Positions 31,400-40,635 of a stretch of 64,000 nucleotides of DNA are shown here, piece by piece. How positions within the stretch are numbered: position 1 is the first letter of the stretch; every line of letters begins with the position of its first letter. Location of the stretch: NCBI RefSeq assembly GCF_016862975.1, contig NZ_BONZ01000015.1, forward strand, positions 234,826-298,825. Reading direction: 5' to 3'. Under the pieces are notes generated by a model that had not been told where the DNA came from, did not search any database, and saw nothing but the letters and a program-made list of their open reading frames with translations. The stretch comes from Rugosimonospora africana (GTDB taxonomy: Bacteria; Actinomycetota; Actinomycetes; Mycobacteriales; Micromonosporaceae). The position numbers were made by a program, and so were the translations under genes.

Positions 31400-32209
31400 T
31401 CACGCCGACGTCGGGACGACCACCCGGTGGATGTCGATGTCGCCGCTCGCGGTGCGCAGGGTGAGCGCGAGGTCCGGCTGACCGCCACCCGCCGGGCCGC
31501 CGGACATGTCCAGGTCGCTGTGGGTACGGCCGGAAGCCGTGATGACGTCGAGCCAGACGCTGGTGCCCTGCGCGACGCCGACGTTCACGCCTCCGGAGGC
31601 GGTCTTCAGCTTGACCGCGCCACGCCGGACGCGGCCGATGTTGATCGTGCCGGATGCGGCGGTCCCCTGGACCGATCCACCCGCCTCATCGATGGTCAGG
31701 TCACCACTGGTGATGTGTGCCGTCACGTCACCGCCGACTAGCGTCAGTGTGACGTCACCGGAGGCGGCGTCGGCTGCGGCGCGGCCATCGACCCGATCGA
31801 CCAGGATGTGCCCGCTGGCCGTCTTCACCGATGCGTCGCCCGTCACGTGCTCGACCGCGACGTCCCCGGACGCGCTCTTCAACCGGGCGTCGGCGAACCG
31901 GCCGCGGCACCGCGCGTCCGCCGAGGCCACCCTGACCTCCAGCGTGCAGTCCAGCGGTACCCGGACGTCCACGCGTACCCGCGCGTGGCGGCGTAGCAGC
32001 CAGCCGCTGGCGTCGGGCGTCTCGATGACCAGCCGGTCGCCGACCAGCTGCACGGTGGTGCGGGCGGCGGTGTCCTGGGAGGCGTCGCTGTCGTCCCACG
32101 GCGTGACGGTGACGGCCGCGGTGTCGCGTGGCTCGGCGGTGATATCCAGGCCGCCCGCGGCGACGTGGGCGTCGACGGTGACGGGTGTGGGGCAGGGGAA
32201 CTCAGGCAT
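31400..32209 (-). CDS. DUF4097 beta-strand repeat protein
   Basis: 269 residues composed of short repeats of the type ASGDVxVxxVxGxxxxxTASG (for example KSASGDVAVEHVTGDASV and TASGHILVDRVDGRA). These form the single-stranded beta-helix of DUF4097/DUF4098 proteins. No signal peptide or membrane segment is visible, so it is probably cytoplasmic. Function unknown. ATG 32209 is chosen because GAAAGGA precedes it; a GTG at 32326 would overlap the upstream stop but adds a non-conserved Arg-rich stretch. It is co-directional with the ribbon-helix-helix gene upstream, and they probably form an operon. Confidence 0.8.
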   Translation of the reverse strand: MPEFPCPTPVTVDAHVAAGGLDITAEPRDTAAVTVTPWDDSDASQDTAARTTVQLVGDRLVIETPDASGWLLRRHARVRVDVRVPLDCTLEVRVASADARCRGRFADARLKSASGDVAVEHVTGDASVKTASGHILVDRVDGRAAADAASGDVTLTLVGGDVTAHITSGDLTIDEAGGSVQGTAASGTINIGRVRRGAVKLKTASGGVNVGVAQGTSVWLDVITASGRTHSDLDMSGGPAGGGQPDLALTLRTASGDIDIHRVVVPTSA

Positions 32210-32322
32210 GATCGGCTGTCCTTTCCGGGCGTGGTTGATTCTGTCGAGGACGTCTTCGGCTGGTCGCGTGATTGCCGGTGGCCTCCGGCCTAACGGCGCG
32301 GCGGCGGTGAACCGGGCACCGG

Positions 32323-32814
32323 TCACGCCTGGGCGTATCCGGTCAGCCGCCGGCCGAAGGTGCGCGGCTGATTGGGTTGACCGGGCTGTTCCGGATTCCG
32401 GCGCAGGGCGGCGGCGACCGCCTTGACCAGCCAGGCGTTGACCGAGACACCCTCGGCCGATGCGGCGTGCTCCACCTGGTCCTTGATCTGTTCGGGCAGG
32501 CGCAGCGTGATCCGGGCGACGTCACCGGTCTCCGGCGCTGGCGTCACCGGCGGTGCCGTCTCGTCGACCATGGCCACCTCGGTGACCACGAGTTCGGCGT
32601 CGCGGCCGCGCAGGCGCACCTCGATGCTGGCCGAGCCGAGCCGTGCGGTGATCTCGGCGGCCGCGTCGGAGAGCAACTCCAACATGGTCAGCCGGGCCGA
32701 GGCGTCCAGCGAGCCAGTGAGCAGGTCGGCGGCGCTGCGGACGTCCGGGCCGCCGGGGGCGGCACTGGCGGCGAGGTCCCGGCGGAGGGATTCGAGGTAC
32801 GGGGTCAGGTCCAT
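32323..32814 (-). CDS. Ribbon-helix-helix/HicB-like protein
   Basis: 163 residues. The C-terminal part DVARITLRLPEQIKDQVEHAASAEGVSVN..LVKAVAAAL matches HicB/Arc-type ribbon-helix-helix DNA-binding domains. The N-terminal 90 residues form a helical domain ending in a short beta region (SIEVRLRGRDAELVV). There is no HicA toxin gene nearby, so this is better read as a regulator of the downstream DUF4097 gene than as an antitoxin. The ATG at 32812-32814 is used. Confidence 0.7.
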   Translation of the reverse strand: MDLTPYLESLRRDLAASAAPGGPDVRSAADLLTGSLDASARLTMLELLSDAAAEITARLGSASIEVRLRGRDAELVVTEVAMVDETAPPVTPAPETGDVARITLRLPEQIKDQVEHAASAEGVSVNAWLVKAVAAALRRNPEQPGQPNQPRTFGRRLTGYAQA

Positions 32815-32873
32815 GACGTCACTATGACACCAGTCGCGACGTCAGTCAATCGTCACTCTGATGTCGCGATGTC

Positions 32874-32977
32874 GACCAGTCTGGCTCGGCGCGTCTGGCG
32901 CCGCGCCACGACCCAGACCAGTCGGTCGACCAATCTGGCTCGGCGGGTGTGGCGCCGCGCCACGACCCGGACCAGTC
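32874..32977 (+). repeat. Tandem pair of 50-bp imperfect-hairpin repeats (family A)
   Basis: Copies at 32874-32923 and 32928-32977 are separated by 4 bp. Each starts GACCA.TCTGGCTCGGC and ends GCCACGACCC.GACCAGTC. The inner GGCGCG/CGCGCC and outer TCTGG/CCAGA arms pair, giving an imperfect hairpin. The second copy has GGGTGTGG where the first has GCGTCTGG. They occupy the 247-nt gap between the divergent ribbon-helix-helix gene and thyX. Confidence 0.85.
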
Positions 32978-33061
32978 GGGTGACGGGCCGGGCAGACGCT
33001 CCAGCGGCCGCACTCACCCGGTCGACCGTTAGGCTCGGGAAGTCAGAGGAGAGGAGCCGCC

Positions 33062-33814
33062 GTGCCGGAGATCGTTGAGCCCCAGGTCAAGCTCATCGCC
33101 TGGACGCACTTCGAGGTGCCAGGGGACGTGCCCTGGTCCACCGACGCGGACGGCGGTCAGGCGCTCGCCGAGTTTGCCGGCCGGGCCTGCTACCAGTCGT
33201 GGAACAAGCCGAACCCGGCCACCGCCACCAACGCCGGCTACCTGGCCCACATCCTCGATGTCGGGCACCTGTCGGTACTGGAGCACGGCACGGTGACCTT
33301 CTACTTCACCGGAGTCTCCCGTTCCTTCACGCATGAGCTGATCCGCCACCGGCACTTCTCGTACAGCCAGCTGTCTCAGCGCTACGTGCCGGAGCGCGAC
33401 GCCGCCGTGGTGGAGCCGGACGTGATCGCCGAGGATCCGGAACTGCACAAGAAGTTCGTCGAGGCGTCGGAGGCGGCGGTACGGGCGTACACGGAGTTGC
33501 TGGAGGGGCTGGAGAAGCGGTTCGCCGACATCCCCAACGCGACCCTGCGCCGCAAGCAGGCCCGGCAGGCGGCCCGCTCGGTGCTGCCGAACGCGACCGA
33601 GACGAGGATCGTCGTCACCGGCAACTACCGCGCCTGGCGCCATTTCATCGCGATGCGCGCCTCCGAGCACGCCGACGTGGAGATCCGCGAACTCGCCGTG
33701 GAGTGCCTGCGCCAGCTCAAGGGCGTGGCGCCCAACGTATTCGCCGACTTCGTCATCTCGTCGCTGGACGACGGTACGGAGATCGCGGCGAGCCCGTACG
33801 CGTGGGAGTCGTGA
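33062..33814 (+). CDS. thyX: Flavin-dependent thymidylate synthase ThyX
   Basis: ThyX makes dTMP from dUMP using methylenetetrahydrofolate and FAD/NADPH. The diagnostic RHRx7S motif is residues 95-107 ([13 protein letters not shown]). [20 protein letters not shown] and the C-terminal [17 protein letters not shown] are also typical. The length is 250 residues. The GTG start follows GAGGAGAGGAG. TAGGCT at 33030-33035 is a possible -10. It is placed next to dapA as in mycobacteria and relatives. Confidence 0.96.
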   Translation: MPEIVEPQVKLIAWTHFEVPGDVPWSTDADGGQALAEFAGRACYQSWNKPNPATATNAGYLAHILDVGHLSVLEHGTVTFYFTGVSRSFTHELIRHRHFSYSQLSQRYVPERDAAVVEPDVIAEDPELHKKFVEASEAAVRAYTELLEGLEKRFADIPNATLRRKQARQAARSVLPNATETRIVVTGNYRAWRHFIAMRASEHADVEIRELAVECLRQLKGVAPNVFADFVISSLDDGTEIAASPYAWES

Positions 33815-33840
33815 CCGGCGCACACGAGACGAGGGGTGCC

Positions 33841-33871
33841 GGCCTCCGCCACAGCCCGGCTCCGGCGACGC
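33841..33871 (+). repeat. 36-bp dispersed repeat (family B), partial copy 2
   Basis: GGCCTCCGCCACAG followed by CCCGGCTCCGGC matches the family seen at 22035 (opposite strand) and 51117 but is degenerate at its end. It lies in the thyX-dapA gap. Confidence 0.55.
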
Positions 33872-33951
33872 GCCCCGGACAGACGGGCGAGCTCCGGTGG
33901 TGACGGGCCCAGCCGGACGCCGTCGCCATCCGTTACACCACTTCAGTCGGT

Positions 33952-33957
33952 TAGGTT
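33952..33957 (+). promoter_or_regulatory. Candidate -10 (TAGGTT) for dapA
   Basis: TAGGTT ends 6 nt before the dapA ATG with no Shine-Dalgarno, fitting a leaderless transcript. Confidence 0.45.
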
Positions 33958-33963
33958 GAGAGC

Positions 33964-34911
33964 ATGACGAGCAGGGTTACCGATCCGCGCCGGCCCTTCG
34001 GCCGGCTGTTGACCGCGATGGTCACGCCGTTTCGTTCGGATGGCTCGGTGGACCTCGACGGCGCCGCCCAGCTGGCCGCCCACCTCGTGGACGAGCAGGG
34101 CAACGACGGCCTCGTGATCAGCGGTACCACCGGCGAGGCGCCCACCACCAGCGACGCGGAGAAGGAAGCGCTCCTGCGCGCGGTGGTCGAGGCGGTCGGC
34201 GACCGGGCGAGTGTGGTGGCCGGGGTCGGTACCAACGACACCCACCACACGGTGGAGCTGACCCGGGCCGCCGAGAAGGCCGGCGCCCATGGGGTTCTCG
34301 TGGTCACGCCGTACTACAACAAGCCGCCGCAGCCCGGCCTCATCGCGCACTTCACGGCCGTGGCCGACGCGTCGGCGCTGCCGCTGATGCTGTACGACAT
34401 CCCGGCCCGGGCCGGCACGGCTATCGCGACAGAGACGCTGGTCCGGCTCGCCGAGCACGAGCGCATCGTGGCGGTCAAGGACGCCAAGGGCGACCTGACC
34501 GCGACGTCCTGGGTGACCAGCCGCAGCGACCTGGCCTTCTACAGCGGGGACGACGCGATGACGCTGCCGGTGCTGTCGGTCGGTGGCGTCGGACTGGTGG
34601 GCACGAGCACCCACCTCACCGGCGCCAGGGCCAAGCGGCTGATCCTGGCGCACGAGGCGGGGGATGTCGCCGGGGCGCTGGCCCTGCACCGCGAGCTGCT
34701 GCCGTTGTTCACCGGCATCTTCCGCACCCAGGGGGTGATCCTGGTGAAGGCGGCGTTGTCGCTGCTCGGTCTGCCCAGCGGGCCGGTCCGGCCGCCGATG
34801 GTCAACGCGACCGACGCGGAGATCGACGTCCTGCGTGCGGACTCCGCCGAGGCCGGGATCGTCCTGCCCGAGTCGTCGCCCCGGGCGGATGCGGGGACCT
34901 CCGCATGGTGA
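33964..34911 (+). CDS. dapA: 4-hydroxy-tetrahydrodipicolinate synthase
   Basis: DapA condenses pyruvate with aspartate semialdehyde, the first committed step of diaminopimelate/lysine synthesis. The TIM barrel shows ISGTTGEAPTTSDAEK, VVTPYYNKPPQ and YDIPARAG with Tyr144, and the Schiff-base Lys172 in IVAVKDAKGD. The length of 315 residues is normal. It is grouped with dapB (upstream) and rnj (downstream), a conserved actinobacterial arrangement. Confidence 0.96.
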   Translation: MTSRVTDPRRPFGRLLTAMVTPFRSDGSVDLDGAAQLAAHLVDEQGNDGLVISGTTGEAPTTSDAEKEALLRAVVEAVGDRASVVAGVGTNDTHHTVELTRAAEKAGAHGVLVVTPYYNKPPQPGLIAHFTAVADASALPLMLYDIPARAGTAIATETLVRLAEHERIVAVKDAKGDLTATSWVTSRSDLAFYSGDDAMTLPVLSVGGVGLVGTSTHLTGARAKRLILAHEAGDVAGALALHRELLPLFTGIFRTQGVILVKAALSLLGLPSGPVRPPMVNATDAEIDVLRADSAEAGIVLPESSPRADAGTSAW

Positions 34912-34948
34912 CCCGGGCCGGCGCCGGATCGACCGTACAGGTGGCGTC

Positions 34949-36642
34949 ATGAATCCGAACTTCGAAACCGCGGATGTTCCACCGCCTCCGCTGGCGGCCG
35001 GTGCCCTGCGGGTCACCCCGCTGGGCGGCCTCGGGGCGATCGGCCGCAACATGACCGTCTTCGAGTACGACGGCCGGCTGCTGATCGTCGACTGCGGGGT
35101 GCTGTTCCCGGATGTCGACCAGCCCGGTGTCGACCTGATCCTGCCGGACTTCTCGGCCATCCTGGACCGGCTCGACGACGTCCAGGCGATCGTGCTCACC
35201 CACGGGCACGAGGACCACATCGGCGCGGTGCCGTACCTGCTCGCGCACAAGCCCGACATCCCGCTGGTCGGCTCCCAGTTCACCCTGGCGCTGGTCGAGG
35301 CGAAGCTCGCGGAGCGGCGGATCGAGCCGTACACGCTGACCGTCCGTGAGGGCCAGACCGAGATGCTCGGCCCGTTCCGGTGCGAGTTCTTCGCGGTCAA
35401 CCACTCCATCCCGGACGCGCTCGCGGTCGCGATCCGCACGTCGGCCGGAGTCGTGCTGCACACCGGCGACTTCAAGATGGACCAGTTGCCGCTGGACGGC
35501 CGGCTCACCGACCTGCCCGGGTTCGCCCGGCTCGGCGCGGACGGAGTGGACCTCCTGCTCGCCGACTCGACCAACGCGGAGGTACCCGGCTTCGTCGCGC
35601 CCGAGCGCGAGATCGGCCCGGTACTGGACAGCATCTTCCGCGCCGCCAAGGGCCGGATCATCGTGGCCTCGTTCGCCTCGCACGTACACCGGGTCCAGCA
35701 GGTACTCGACTCGGCCGCGGCTCACAACCGGAAGGTGGCGTTCATCGGGCGGTCCATGGTCCGCAACATGGGCATCGCCCGCGACCTGGGCCTGCTGCGC
35801 ATCCCGGGTGGCCTGGTGGTTGGGCTCGACGAGGCGACCACCCTGCCGCCGGAGCAGATCGTGCTGATGTCGACCGGGTCGCAGGGCGAGCCGATGAGCG
35901 CGCTGGGCCGGATGGCGACCGGCGACCACCGGCACATCGTCATCGCGCCCGGCGACACCGTGGTGCTGGCGTCCTCGCTGGTACCCGGCAACGAGACCGC
36001 GGTCTACCGGGTGAGATCAACCAGCTGTCCCGGGCCGGCGCGTTCGTGGTGCACAAGGACGTCGCCAAGGTGCACGTGTCCGGCCACTCGCCGGCCGGCG
36101 AGCTGCTGTACCTGCTCAACCTCGTCAAGCCGAGTAACTTCCTGCCGGTACACGGCGAGTGGAGGCACCTGCGGGCGCACGCCCGGCTGGCGGTGGAGTC
36201 CGGAGTCGCGCCGGAACACGTGGTGCTCTGCGAGGACGGGGACGTCGTCGACCTGGTCGACGGCCAGGCCCGCCTGGTCGGCCACGTGAAGAGCCGGTAC
36301 GTGTACGTGGACGGCCTGGCCGTCGGCGACGTGGGGGAGTCGCTGCTCACCGAGCGGCGCATCCTCGGCGACGGCGGGTTCATCGCGGCGACGGTGGTGG
36401 TGGACTCGGTGACCGGCAAGGTCGTCGGCGGTCCCACGGTCTCGGCGAAGGGCTTCTCCGACGACCCGGCGGTGTTCGAGGCGATGCTTCCGCTGGTGAC
36501 GGAGGCGCTGGACCGGGCCGCGCAAGAGGGCATCACGGATCCGCACCAGCTCCAGCAGATCGTGCGCCGCACGGTCGGGCGGTGGGTCAACGACACCTAC
36601 CGGCGCCGTCCGATGATCTTCCCGAACGTGGTCGAGGTCTAG
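34949..36642 (+). pseudogene. rnj: Ribonuclease J, interrupted by a 2-bp frameshift
   Basis: RNase J is a metallo-beta-lactamase/beta-CASP nuclease with 5'-3' exo- and endonucleolytic activity on mRNA and rRNA. The N-terminal part (34949-36013) has the zinc motif HGHEDH (residues 85-90) and VNHSIPDALAVAI, and reads to ETAVYRV. The expected continuation INQLSRAGAFVVHKDVAKVHVSGH is found in another frame from 36016 to the stop at 36642. Removing AG (or GA) at 36014-36015 restores one 562-residue frame of normal RNase J length. As read, translation continues out of frame and stops at 36289, losing the beta-CASP C-terminal part and C-terminal domain. Either a real slippage mutation (GA to GAGA) or a sequencing error. 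Confidence 0.9.
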
Positions 36643-36658
36643 CGCGGGCGTCTCGCGT

Positions 36659-36691
36659 GGGCGCCGCCGGCCGCGTTGTCTGGCGGCGCCC
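36659..36691. terminator. Hairpin after rnj
   Basis: A perfect 10-bp stem GGGCGCCGCC with a 13-nt loop lies between the convergent rnj and DUF1707 genes and may terminate both. Confidence 0.65.
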
Positions 36692-36693
36692 GC

Positions 36694-36990
36694 TCAGCGC
36701 AGCGCGGCCAGGCCGGCGACCACGATCAGGGCGAGGAACGCCAGCGCGAAGGCGATGCCGAGCTGGCCGGCGCGGGAGCGCGCCGCGGTCGCCTCGGGAT
36801 CGGGCCGCGGATCCGCTGGCAGGTCGCTGGTCACTTCGGCCAGTTCACCGTGGGTACGGGCGGCGAGCGTGCGGTCGACCCGTTCGGCGTACTCGTCGAG
36901 GTTCAGCCGTCCGGCCGCGGTGTGCCGCTCCAGCGCGTGCACGACCTGCCGCCGGTCGTCGTCCGACGCCCGCTGCTGCGATCCGTCCAT
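36694..36990 (-). CDS. DUF1707 small membrane protein
   Basis: 98 residues. The N-terminal DUF1707 (SHOCT-like) motif is clear: SDDDRRQVVHALERHTAAGRL then LDEYAERVDRTLAARTHGELA. A single C-terminal membrane helix follows (IAFALAFLALIVVAGLAAL). The family is widespread in actinobacteria, with no proven role. ATG 36990 lies 7 nt after TACCCT (36998-37003), so the mRNA is probably leaderless; the frame extends further upstream, but without domain sequence. Confidence 0.83.
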   Translation of the reverse strand: MDGSQQRASDDDRRQVVHALERHTAAGRLNLDEYAERVDRTLAARTHGELAEVTSDLPADPRPDPEATAARSRAGQLGIAFALAFLALIVVAGLAALR

Positions 36991-37085
36991 GCCTGACAGG
37001 GTAGGCCCGTGGGGGCAGCGCGGGCGGGACGCCCGACGGTAACGTGGCCCCACTCAATCTCATGGATTTGCTGGGGGTGGTCCTC

Positions 37086-38057
37086 ATGCAGGAACGATCG
37101 CCGGGCGGCGGCCTGCTCGTCATCGAACGGATCCTGCGTGACCGCGCCGGGATCTGGAGCCAGATCATCGAGGAGCGCGGGCTCCGCGAGCTGATCGTGC
37201 AGATGCTGGTCAGCTCCGGTATCAGCCTCGCGCTGTACGGTGCCGTGCTCGGCGCGTCCTACGGCTGGCAGCAGGCGCTGTCGTCGTTCGTCAAGCTGCC
37301 GCTGCTCTTCCTCGTCACCCTGTGCATCTGCCTGCCCACGCTGTACCTGTTCAATCTCGTCTTCGGCGCCCGGCTGTCGGTGGTGCAGGCGGTCGCACTG
37401 ATCTTGGTGGCTATCACGGTCACCGCGGTGCTCACTCTCGCGTTCGCGCCGATCAGCCTGTTCTTCCTGGTCACCGCGCAGAGCTACGCGTTCTTCAAGC
37501 TGCTCAACGTCGCGATCCTGATGCTCTCCGCCATCGTCGGGCTCCGCTTCCTGATCGCGGGCATGCGCGCTCTCAACGAGTACCAGGAGATGAAGAGCTT
37601 CACGGCGGCGACGAAGCAGACACCCGTCGAGGCCGCGCCCGCACCCGCACTGGTCCCGGTCCCGGTCGGGGTCAACGGCGCCGTGCCGGTGGGCACCGAG
37701 CACGCCCCGCCCGAGGTCGTCGCCGCGGCGGTGGCGCAGCCGGCTCCGGTCGTGTCGGCGGTGCCCATGCCGGCGCAGCCGCCGATGGTGCCGCCGGCGC
37801 TGGCCGCCGTACCGTTCGGCCAGCAGCCGTTCCCGCGTCCGGTACCGCCGCCGCATGCTCAGCCGCGCCAGGCGAGCATGGGGCTGCTGTACATCTGGAT
37901 CCTGCTGTTCGGCTTCGTCGGCACCCAGCTCGGCTGGACGCTGCGACCGTTCTTCGGCGACCCGGGCCAGCCATTCGGCCTGTTCCGCCACTTGAGCGGC
38001 ACGTTCTACGGCGACATCCTGAACACCATCGGCCAGTTGCTCGGTGTGAGCGGCTGA
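37086..38057 (+). CDS. Multi-span membrane protein with proline-rich segment
   Basis: About 323 residues. Residues 20-170 contain four or five membrane helices (MLVSSGISLALYGAVLGASYG, then LPLLFLVTLCICLPTLYLFNLVF). A Pro/Ala/Val-rich linker (about 185-265) and two C-terminal hydrophobic segments (GLLYIWILLFGFVGTQLGW) follow. Similar proteins in actinobacteria are sometimes labelled actin-binding WH2-like, which is not justified by anything seen here. ATG 37086 is chosen because GGGGGTGG precedes it; the GTG at 37044 falls inside a TAACGT promoter-like hexamer. Function unknown. Confidence 0.6.
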   Translation: MQERSPGGGLLVIERILRDRAGIWSQIIEERGLRELIVQMLVSSGISLALYGAVLGASYGWQQALSSFVKLPLLFLVTLCICLPTLYLFNLVFGARLSVVQAVALILVAITVTAVLTLAFAPISLFFLVTAQSYAFFKLLNVAILMLSAIVGLRFLIAGMRALNEYQEMKSFTAATKQTPVEAAPAPALVPVPVGVNGAVPVGTEHAPPEVVAAAVAQPAPVVSAVPMPAQPPMVPPALAAVPFGQQPFPRPVPPPHAQPRQASMGLLYIWILLFGFVGTQLGWTLRPFFGDPGQPFGLFRHLSGTFYGDILNTIGQLLGVSG

Positions 38058-38106
38058 CCGGGCCGGGCGGCCGGCGAGCCTGGCACGAATAGCGGCACGC
38101 CGCCGC

Positions 38107-38112
38107 TACCGT
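38107..38112 (+). promoter_or_regulatory. Candidate -10 (TACCGT) for ftsK
   Basis: TACCGT ends 6 nt before the ftsK ATG, implying a leaderless transcript. Confidence 0.4.
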
Positions 38113-38118
38113 TGCAGC

Positions 38119-40554
38119 ATGGCGGGCCGCACCTCTCAGGCGAGCCGGCGCCGCGGTACGTCGGCACGGCGTCGGAGCGGATATGCGCGTACCCGCGGCG
38201 TCGGTCCTCTCGACGTCCTCGGAAGGCTCCTCGTCCTGCTCTGGATGGGCGTCGCGCACGGCGTCGGCTGGCTGGTCCGGGCCGTCGGCCGGCGCGCCGC
38301 CGATGCCCGTGAGCTCGACCCGGAGCACCGCCGCGACGGGGCCGGACTGCTGGTCCTCGCGCTGGCCCTGCTGACGGCCGCCGCCGTGTGGTTCCGGGCC
38401 GGCGGCCCGTTCGGCGACTACATCGCCCAGCTGACCCGGCTGCTCATCGGCAGCATCGCGGTCACGCTGCCGATTCTGCTGCTGATCAGCGCGATCCGGC
38501 TGATGCGGGCGCGGGACGAGGAGCCGCGTCCCGGTCGCGGGATGGTCGGCTGGACGGCGCTGTTCGTGGGCACCGCGGGACTGCTCCACGTCGCCGCGAG
38601 TGAGCCGACCGACCTGCACGGCATGCAGAGCGCCGGCGGCCTCCTCGGCCGGGCCGCCGGTGGACTGCTGGCCGGCGCTGTCACCGCCTGGGTGGCGGTA
38701 CCGCTGCTGCTGATGCTCTCCGCGTTCGGGCTGCTCGTGGTCACTTCGACACCGATCAACCGCATTCCGCAGCGGTTGGCGCAGCTGCGCGACCTCGCTC
38801 TCGGCCGCACCGCCGAGGAGTCGGAGGCCGAGGAGGCCGAGGAGGCGCTCGACGACGAGGAGGTCGAGCCGGAGCCGGCACCGGTGCGCCGTCGCCGGCC
38901 GTCCCGCAGGCGGCAGGCGACGTTCGCCGAGGAGCCCGACGACGAACCGCACGACGAGGAGCCCGAAGAGGCTGAGGAGGCGCCGCCGCCCCGAGCCCGG
39001 AAGGTTTCCCGGAAGCCGCAGACGCCTCCGGAGCACTCGCCGCTACCGAGCAGGGCGGAGCAGCTGACCCTCACCGACGGAGGCGGGTACAAGCTGCCCC
39101 CGCCGCACCTGCTCGCTGTCGGCGACACGCCGAAGGCGCGCAGCAAGGCCAACGACGAGATGATCAGCGCACTGCAGGGGGTCTTCGAGCAGTTCGACGT
39201 GGACGCCGCGGTCACCGGTTTCACCCGCGGCCCGACGGTCACTCGGTACGAGGTCGAACTCGGGCCGGGTGTGAAGGTCGAGCGGATCACCCAGCTGTCG
39301 CGCAACGTCGCGTACGCGGTGAAGTCTCCGGACGTGCGCATCATCAGCCCCATTCCGGGCAAGAGCGCGGTCGGAGTGGAGATCCCCAACGTCGACCGGG
39401 AGACCGTGGCGCTCGGCGACGTGCTGCGTTCCCGGGTCGCGACCGGCGACCACCATCCGCTGGTCGCCGCGCTCGGCAAGGACATCGAGGGCGGGTACGT
39501 CGTGGCCAACCTGGCCAAGATGCCGCACATCCTGATCGCCGGCGCGACCGGCGCCGGTAAGAGTTCGTGCCTGAATTCGCTGCTGGTCTCGCTGCTGACC
39601 CGGTCCACCCCGGACGAGGTACGGCTGCTGCTGGTCGACCCGAAGCGCGTCGAGCTGACCTCGTACGAAGGTGTACCGCACCTGGTCACGCCCATCGTGA
39701 CGAACCCGAAGAAGGCCGCCGACGCGCTGGACTGGGTCGTCCGCGAGATGGACATGCGCTACGACGACCTGGCGGCCAGCGGCGTCCGGCACATCGACGA
39801 CTACAACAAGAAGGTGCGCGCCGGGCAGATCAAGCCCCCGCCGGGCAGCGAGCGGGTCATCCGCCCGTACCCGTACCTGCTGGTGGTCGTCGACGAGCTG
39901 GCCGACCTGATGATGGTCGCGCCGCGTGACGTCGAGGACGCGGTGGTTCGGATCACACAGTTGGCCCGTGCGGCGGGCATCCACCTCGTACTGGCGACCC
40001 AGCGGCCGTCGGTCGACGTGGTGACCGGCCTCATCAAGGCCAACGTGCCCTCCCGCCTCGCGTTCGCCACCAGCTCGCTGGCCGACTCCCGGGTGATCCT
40101 CGACCAGCCCGGTGCGGAGAAGCTGATCGGCCGGGGCGACGGCCTGTTCCTGCCGATGGGGGCGTCGAAGCCGATCCGGATCCAGGGCGCCTGGGTCACC
40201 GAGTCCGAGATCCAGGACGTGGTGAGGTTCTGCAAGGACCAGCGGGAGCCGGAGTTCCGGCCGGACGTGCTGACGCCGGTCCAGGAGAAGAAGAAGGTCG
40301 ACGAGGACATCGGCGACGACCTCGACCTGCTGGTGCAGGCGATCGAACTCGTGGTGACCAGCCAGTTCGGCTCCACCTCGATGTTGCAGCGCAAGCTGCG
40401 GGTGGGCTTTGCCAAGGCGGGCCGGCTGATGGACCTGATGGAGACCAGGGGCATCGTCGGGCCGTCGGAGGGGTCGAAGGCCCGTGAGGTACTCATCAAG
40501 CCCGATGAGTTGGGCGGCGTGATGGCCGAGTTGCGCGGGGCGGCGGCGGGCTGA
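38119..40554 (+). CDS. ftsK: DNA translocase FtsK/SpoIIIE
   Basis: FtsK pumps chromosomal DNA at the division septum. The order is: basic N-terminus, four membrane helices (about residues 75-210), an acidic linker (EEAEEALDDEE region), the alpha/beta motor with Walker A GATGAGKSS (475-483) and Walker B LLVVVDELADLMM, and the C-terminal gamma winged-helix domain (LLVQAIELVVTSQFGSTSML onward) that reads polarising DNA octamers. The length of 811 residues fits actinobacterial FtsK. It lies directly downstream of the RNase J region as in relatives. Confidence 0.95.
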   Translation: MAGRTSQASRRRGTSARRRSGYARTRGVGPLDVLGRLLVLLWMGVAHGVGWLVRAVGRRAADARELDPEHRRDGAGLLVLALALLTAAAVWFRAGGPFGDYIAQLTRLLIGSIAVTLPILLLISAIRLMRARDEEPRPGRGMVGWTALFVGTAGLLHVAASEPTDLHGMQSAGGLLGRAAGGLLAGAVTAWVAVPLLLMLSAFGLLVVTSTPINRIPQRLAQLRDLALGRTAEESEAEEAEEALDDEEVEPEPAPVRRRRPSRRRQATFAEEPDDEPHDEEPEEAEEAPPPRARKVSRKPQTPPEHSPLPSRAEQLTLTDGGGYKLPPPHLLAVGDTPKARSKANDEMISALQGVFEQFDVDAAVTGFTRGPTVTRYEVELGPGVKVERITQLSRNVAYAVKSPDVRIISPIPGKSAVGVEIPNVDRETVALGDVLRSRVATGDHHPLVAALGKDIEGGYVVANLAKMPHILIAGATGAGKSSCLNSLLVSLLTRSTPDEVRLLLVDPKRVELTSYEGVPHLVTPIVTNPKKAADALDWVVREMDMRYDDLAASGVRHIDDYNKKVRAGQIKPPPGSERVIRPYPYLLVVVDELADLMMVAPRDVEDAVVRITQLARAAGIHLVLATQRPSVDVVTGLIKANVPSRLAFATSSLADSRVILDQPGAEKLIGRGDGLFLPMGASKPIRIQGAWVTESEIQDVVRFCKDQREPEFRPDVLTPVQEKKKVDEDIGDDLDLLVQAIELVVTSQFGSTSMLQRKLRVGFAKAGRLMDLMETRGIVGPSEGSKAREVLIKPDELGGVMAELRGAAAG

Positions 40555-40568
40555 GGCGCTCTCCCGGC

Positions 40569-40586
40569 GGAGCCGGGTTGTGGCGG
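40569..40586 (-). repeat. Degenerate family-B repeat fragment
   Basis: GGAGCCGGGTTGTGGCGG resembles the central part of the 36-bp family at 22035-22070. It is short and could be chance in this base composition. Confidence 0.3.
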
Positions 40587-40623
40587 CACCCACGCGTCCA
40601 GGTCGGGCTCGAGGCCGCATGGG

Positions 40624-40629
40624 TAGTCT
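40624..40629 (+). promoter_or_regulatory. Candidate -10 (TAGTCT) for ltrA
   Basis: TAGTCT ends 6 nt before the GTG at 40636, with no Shine-Dalgarno. Confidence 0.45.
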
Positions 40630-40635
40630 CGCGAC

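Noticed and set aside
32323..32814. HicAB toxin-antitoxin system
   Set aside because: Only the HicB-like ribbon-helix-helix part is present; the neighbour is a DUF4097 protein, not a HicA-type RNase.
36001..36030. Programmed ribosomal frameshift in rnj
   Set aside because: The codons TAC CGG GTG AGA offer no slippery heptamer and there is no obvious pseudoknot. A simple GA duplication explains the shift.
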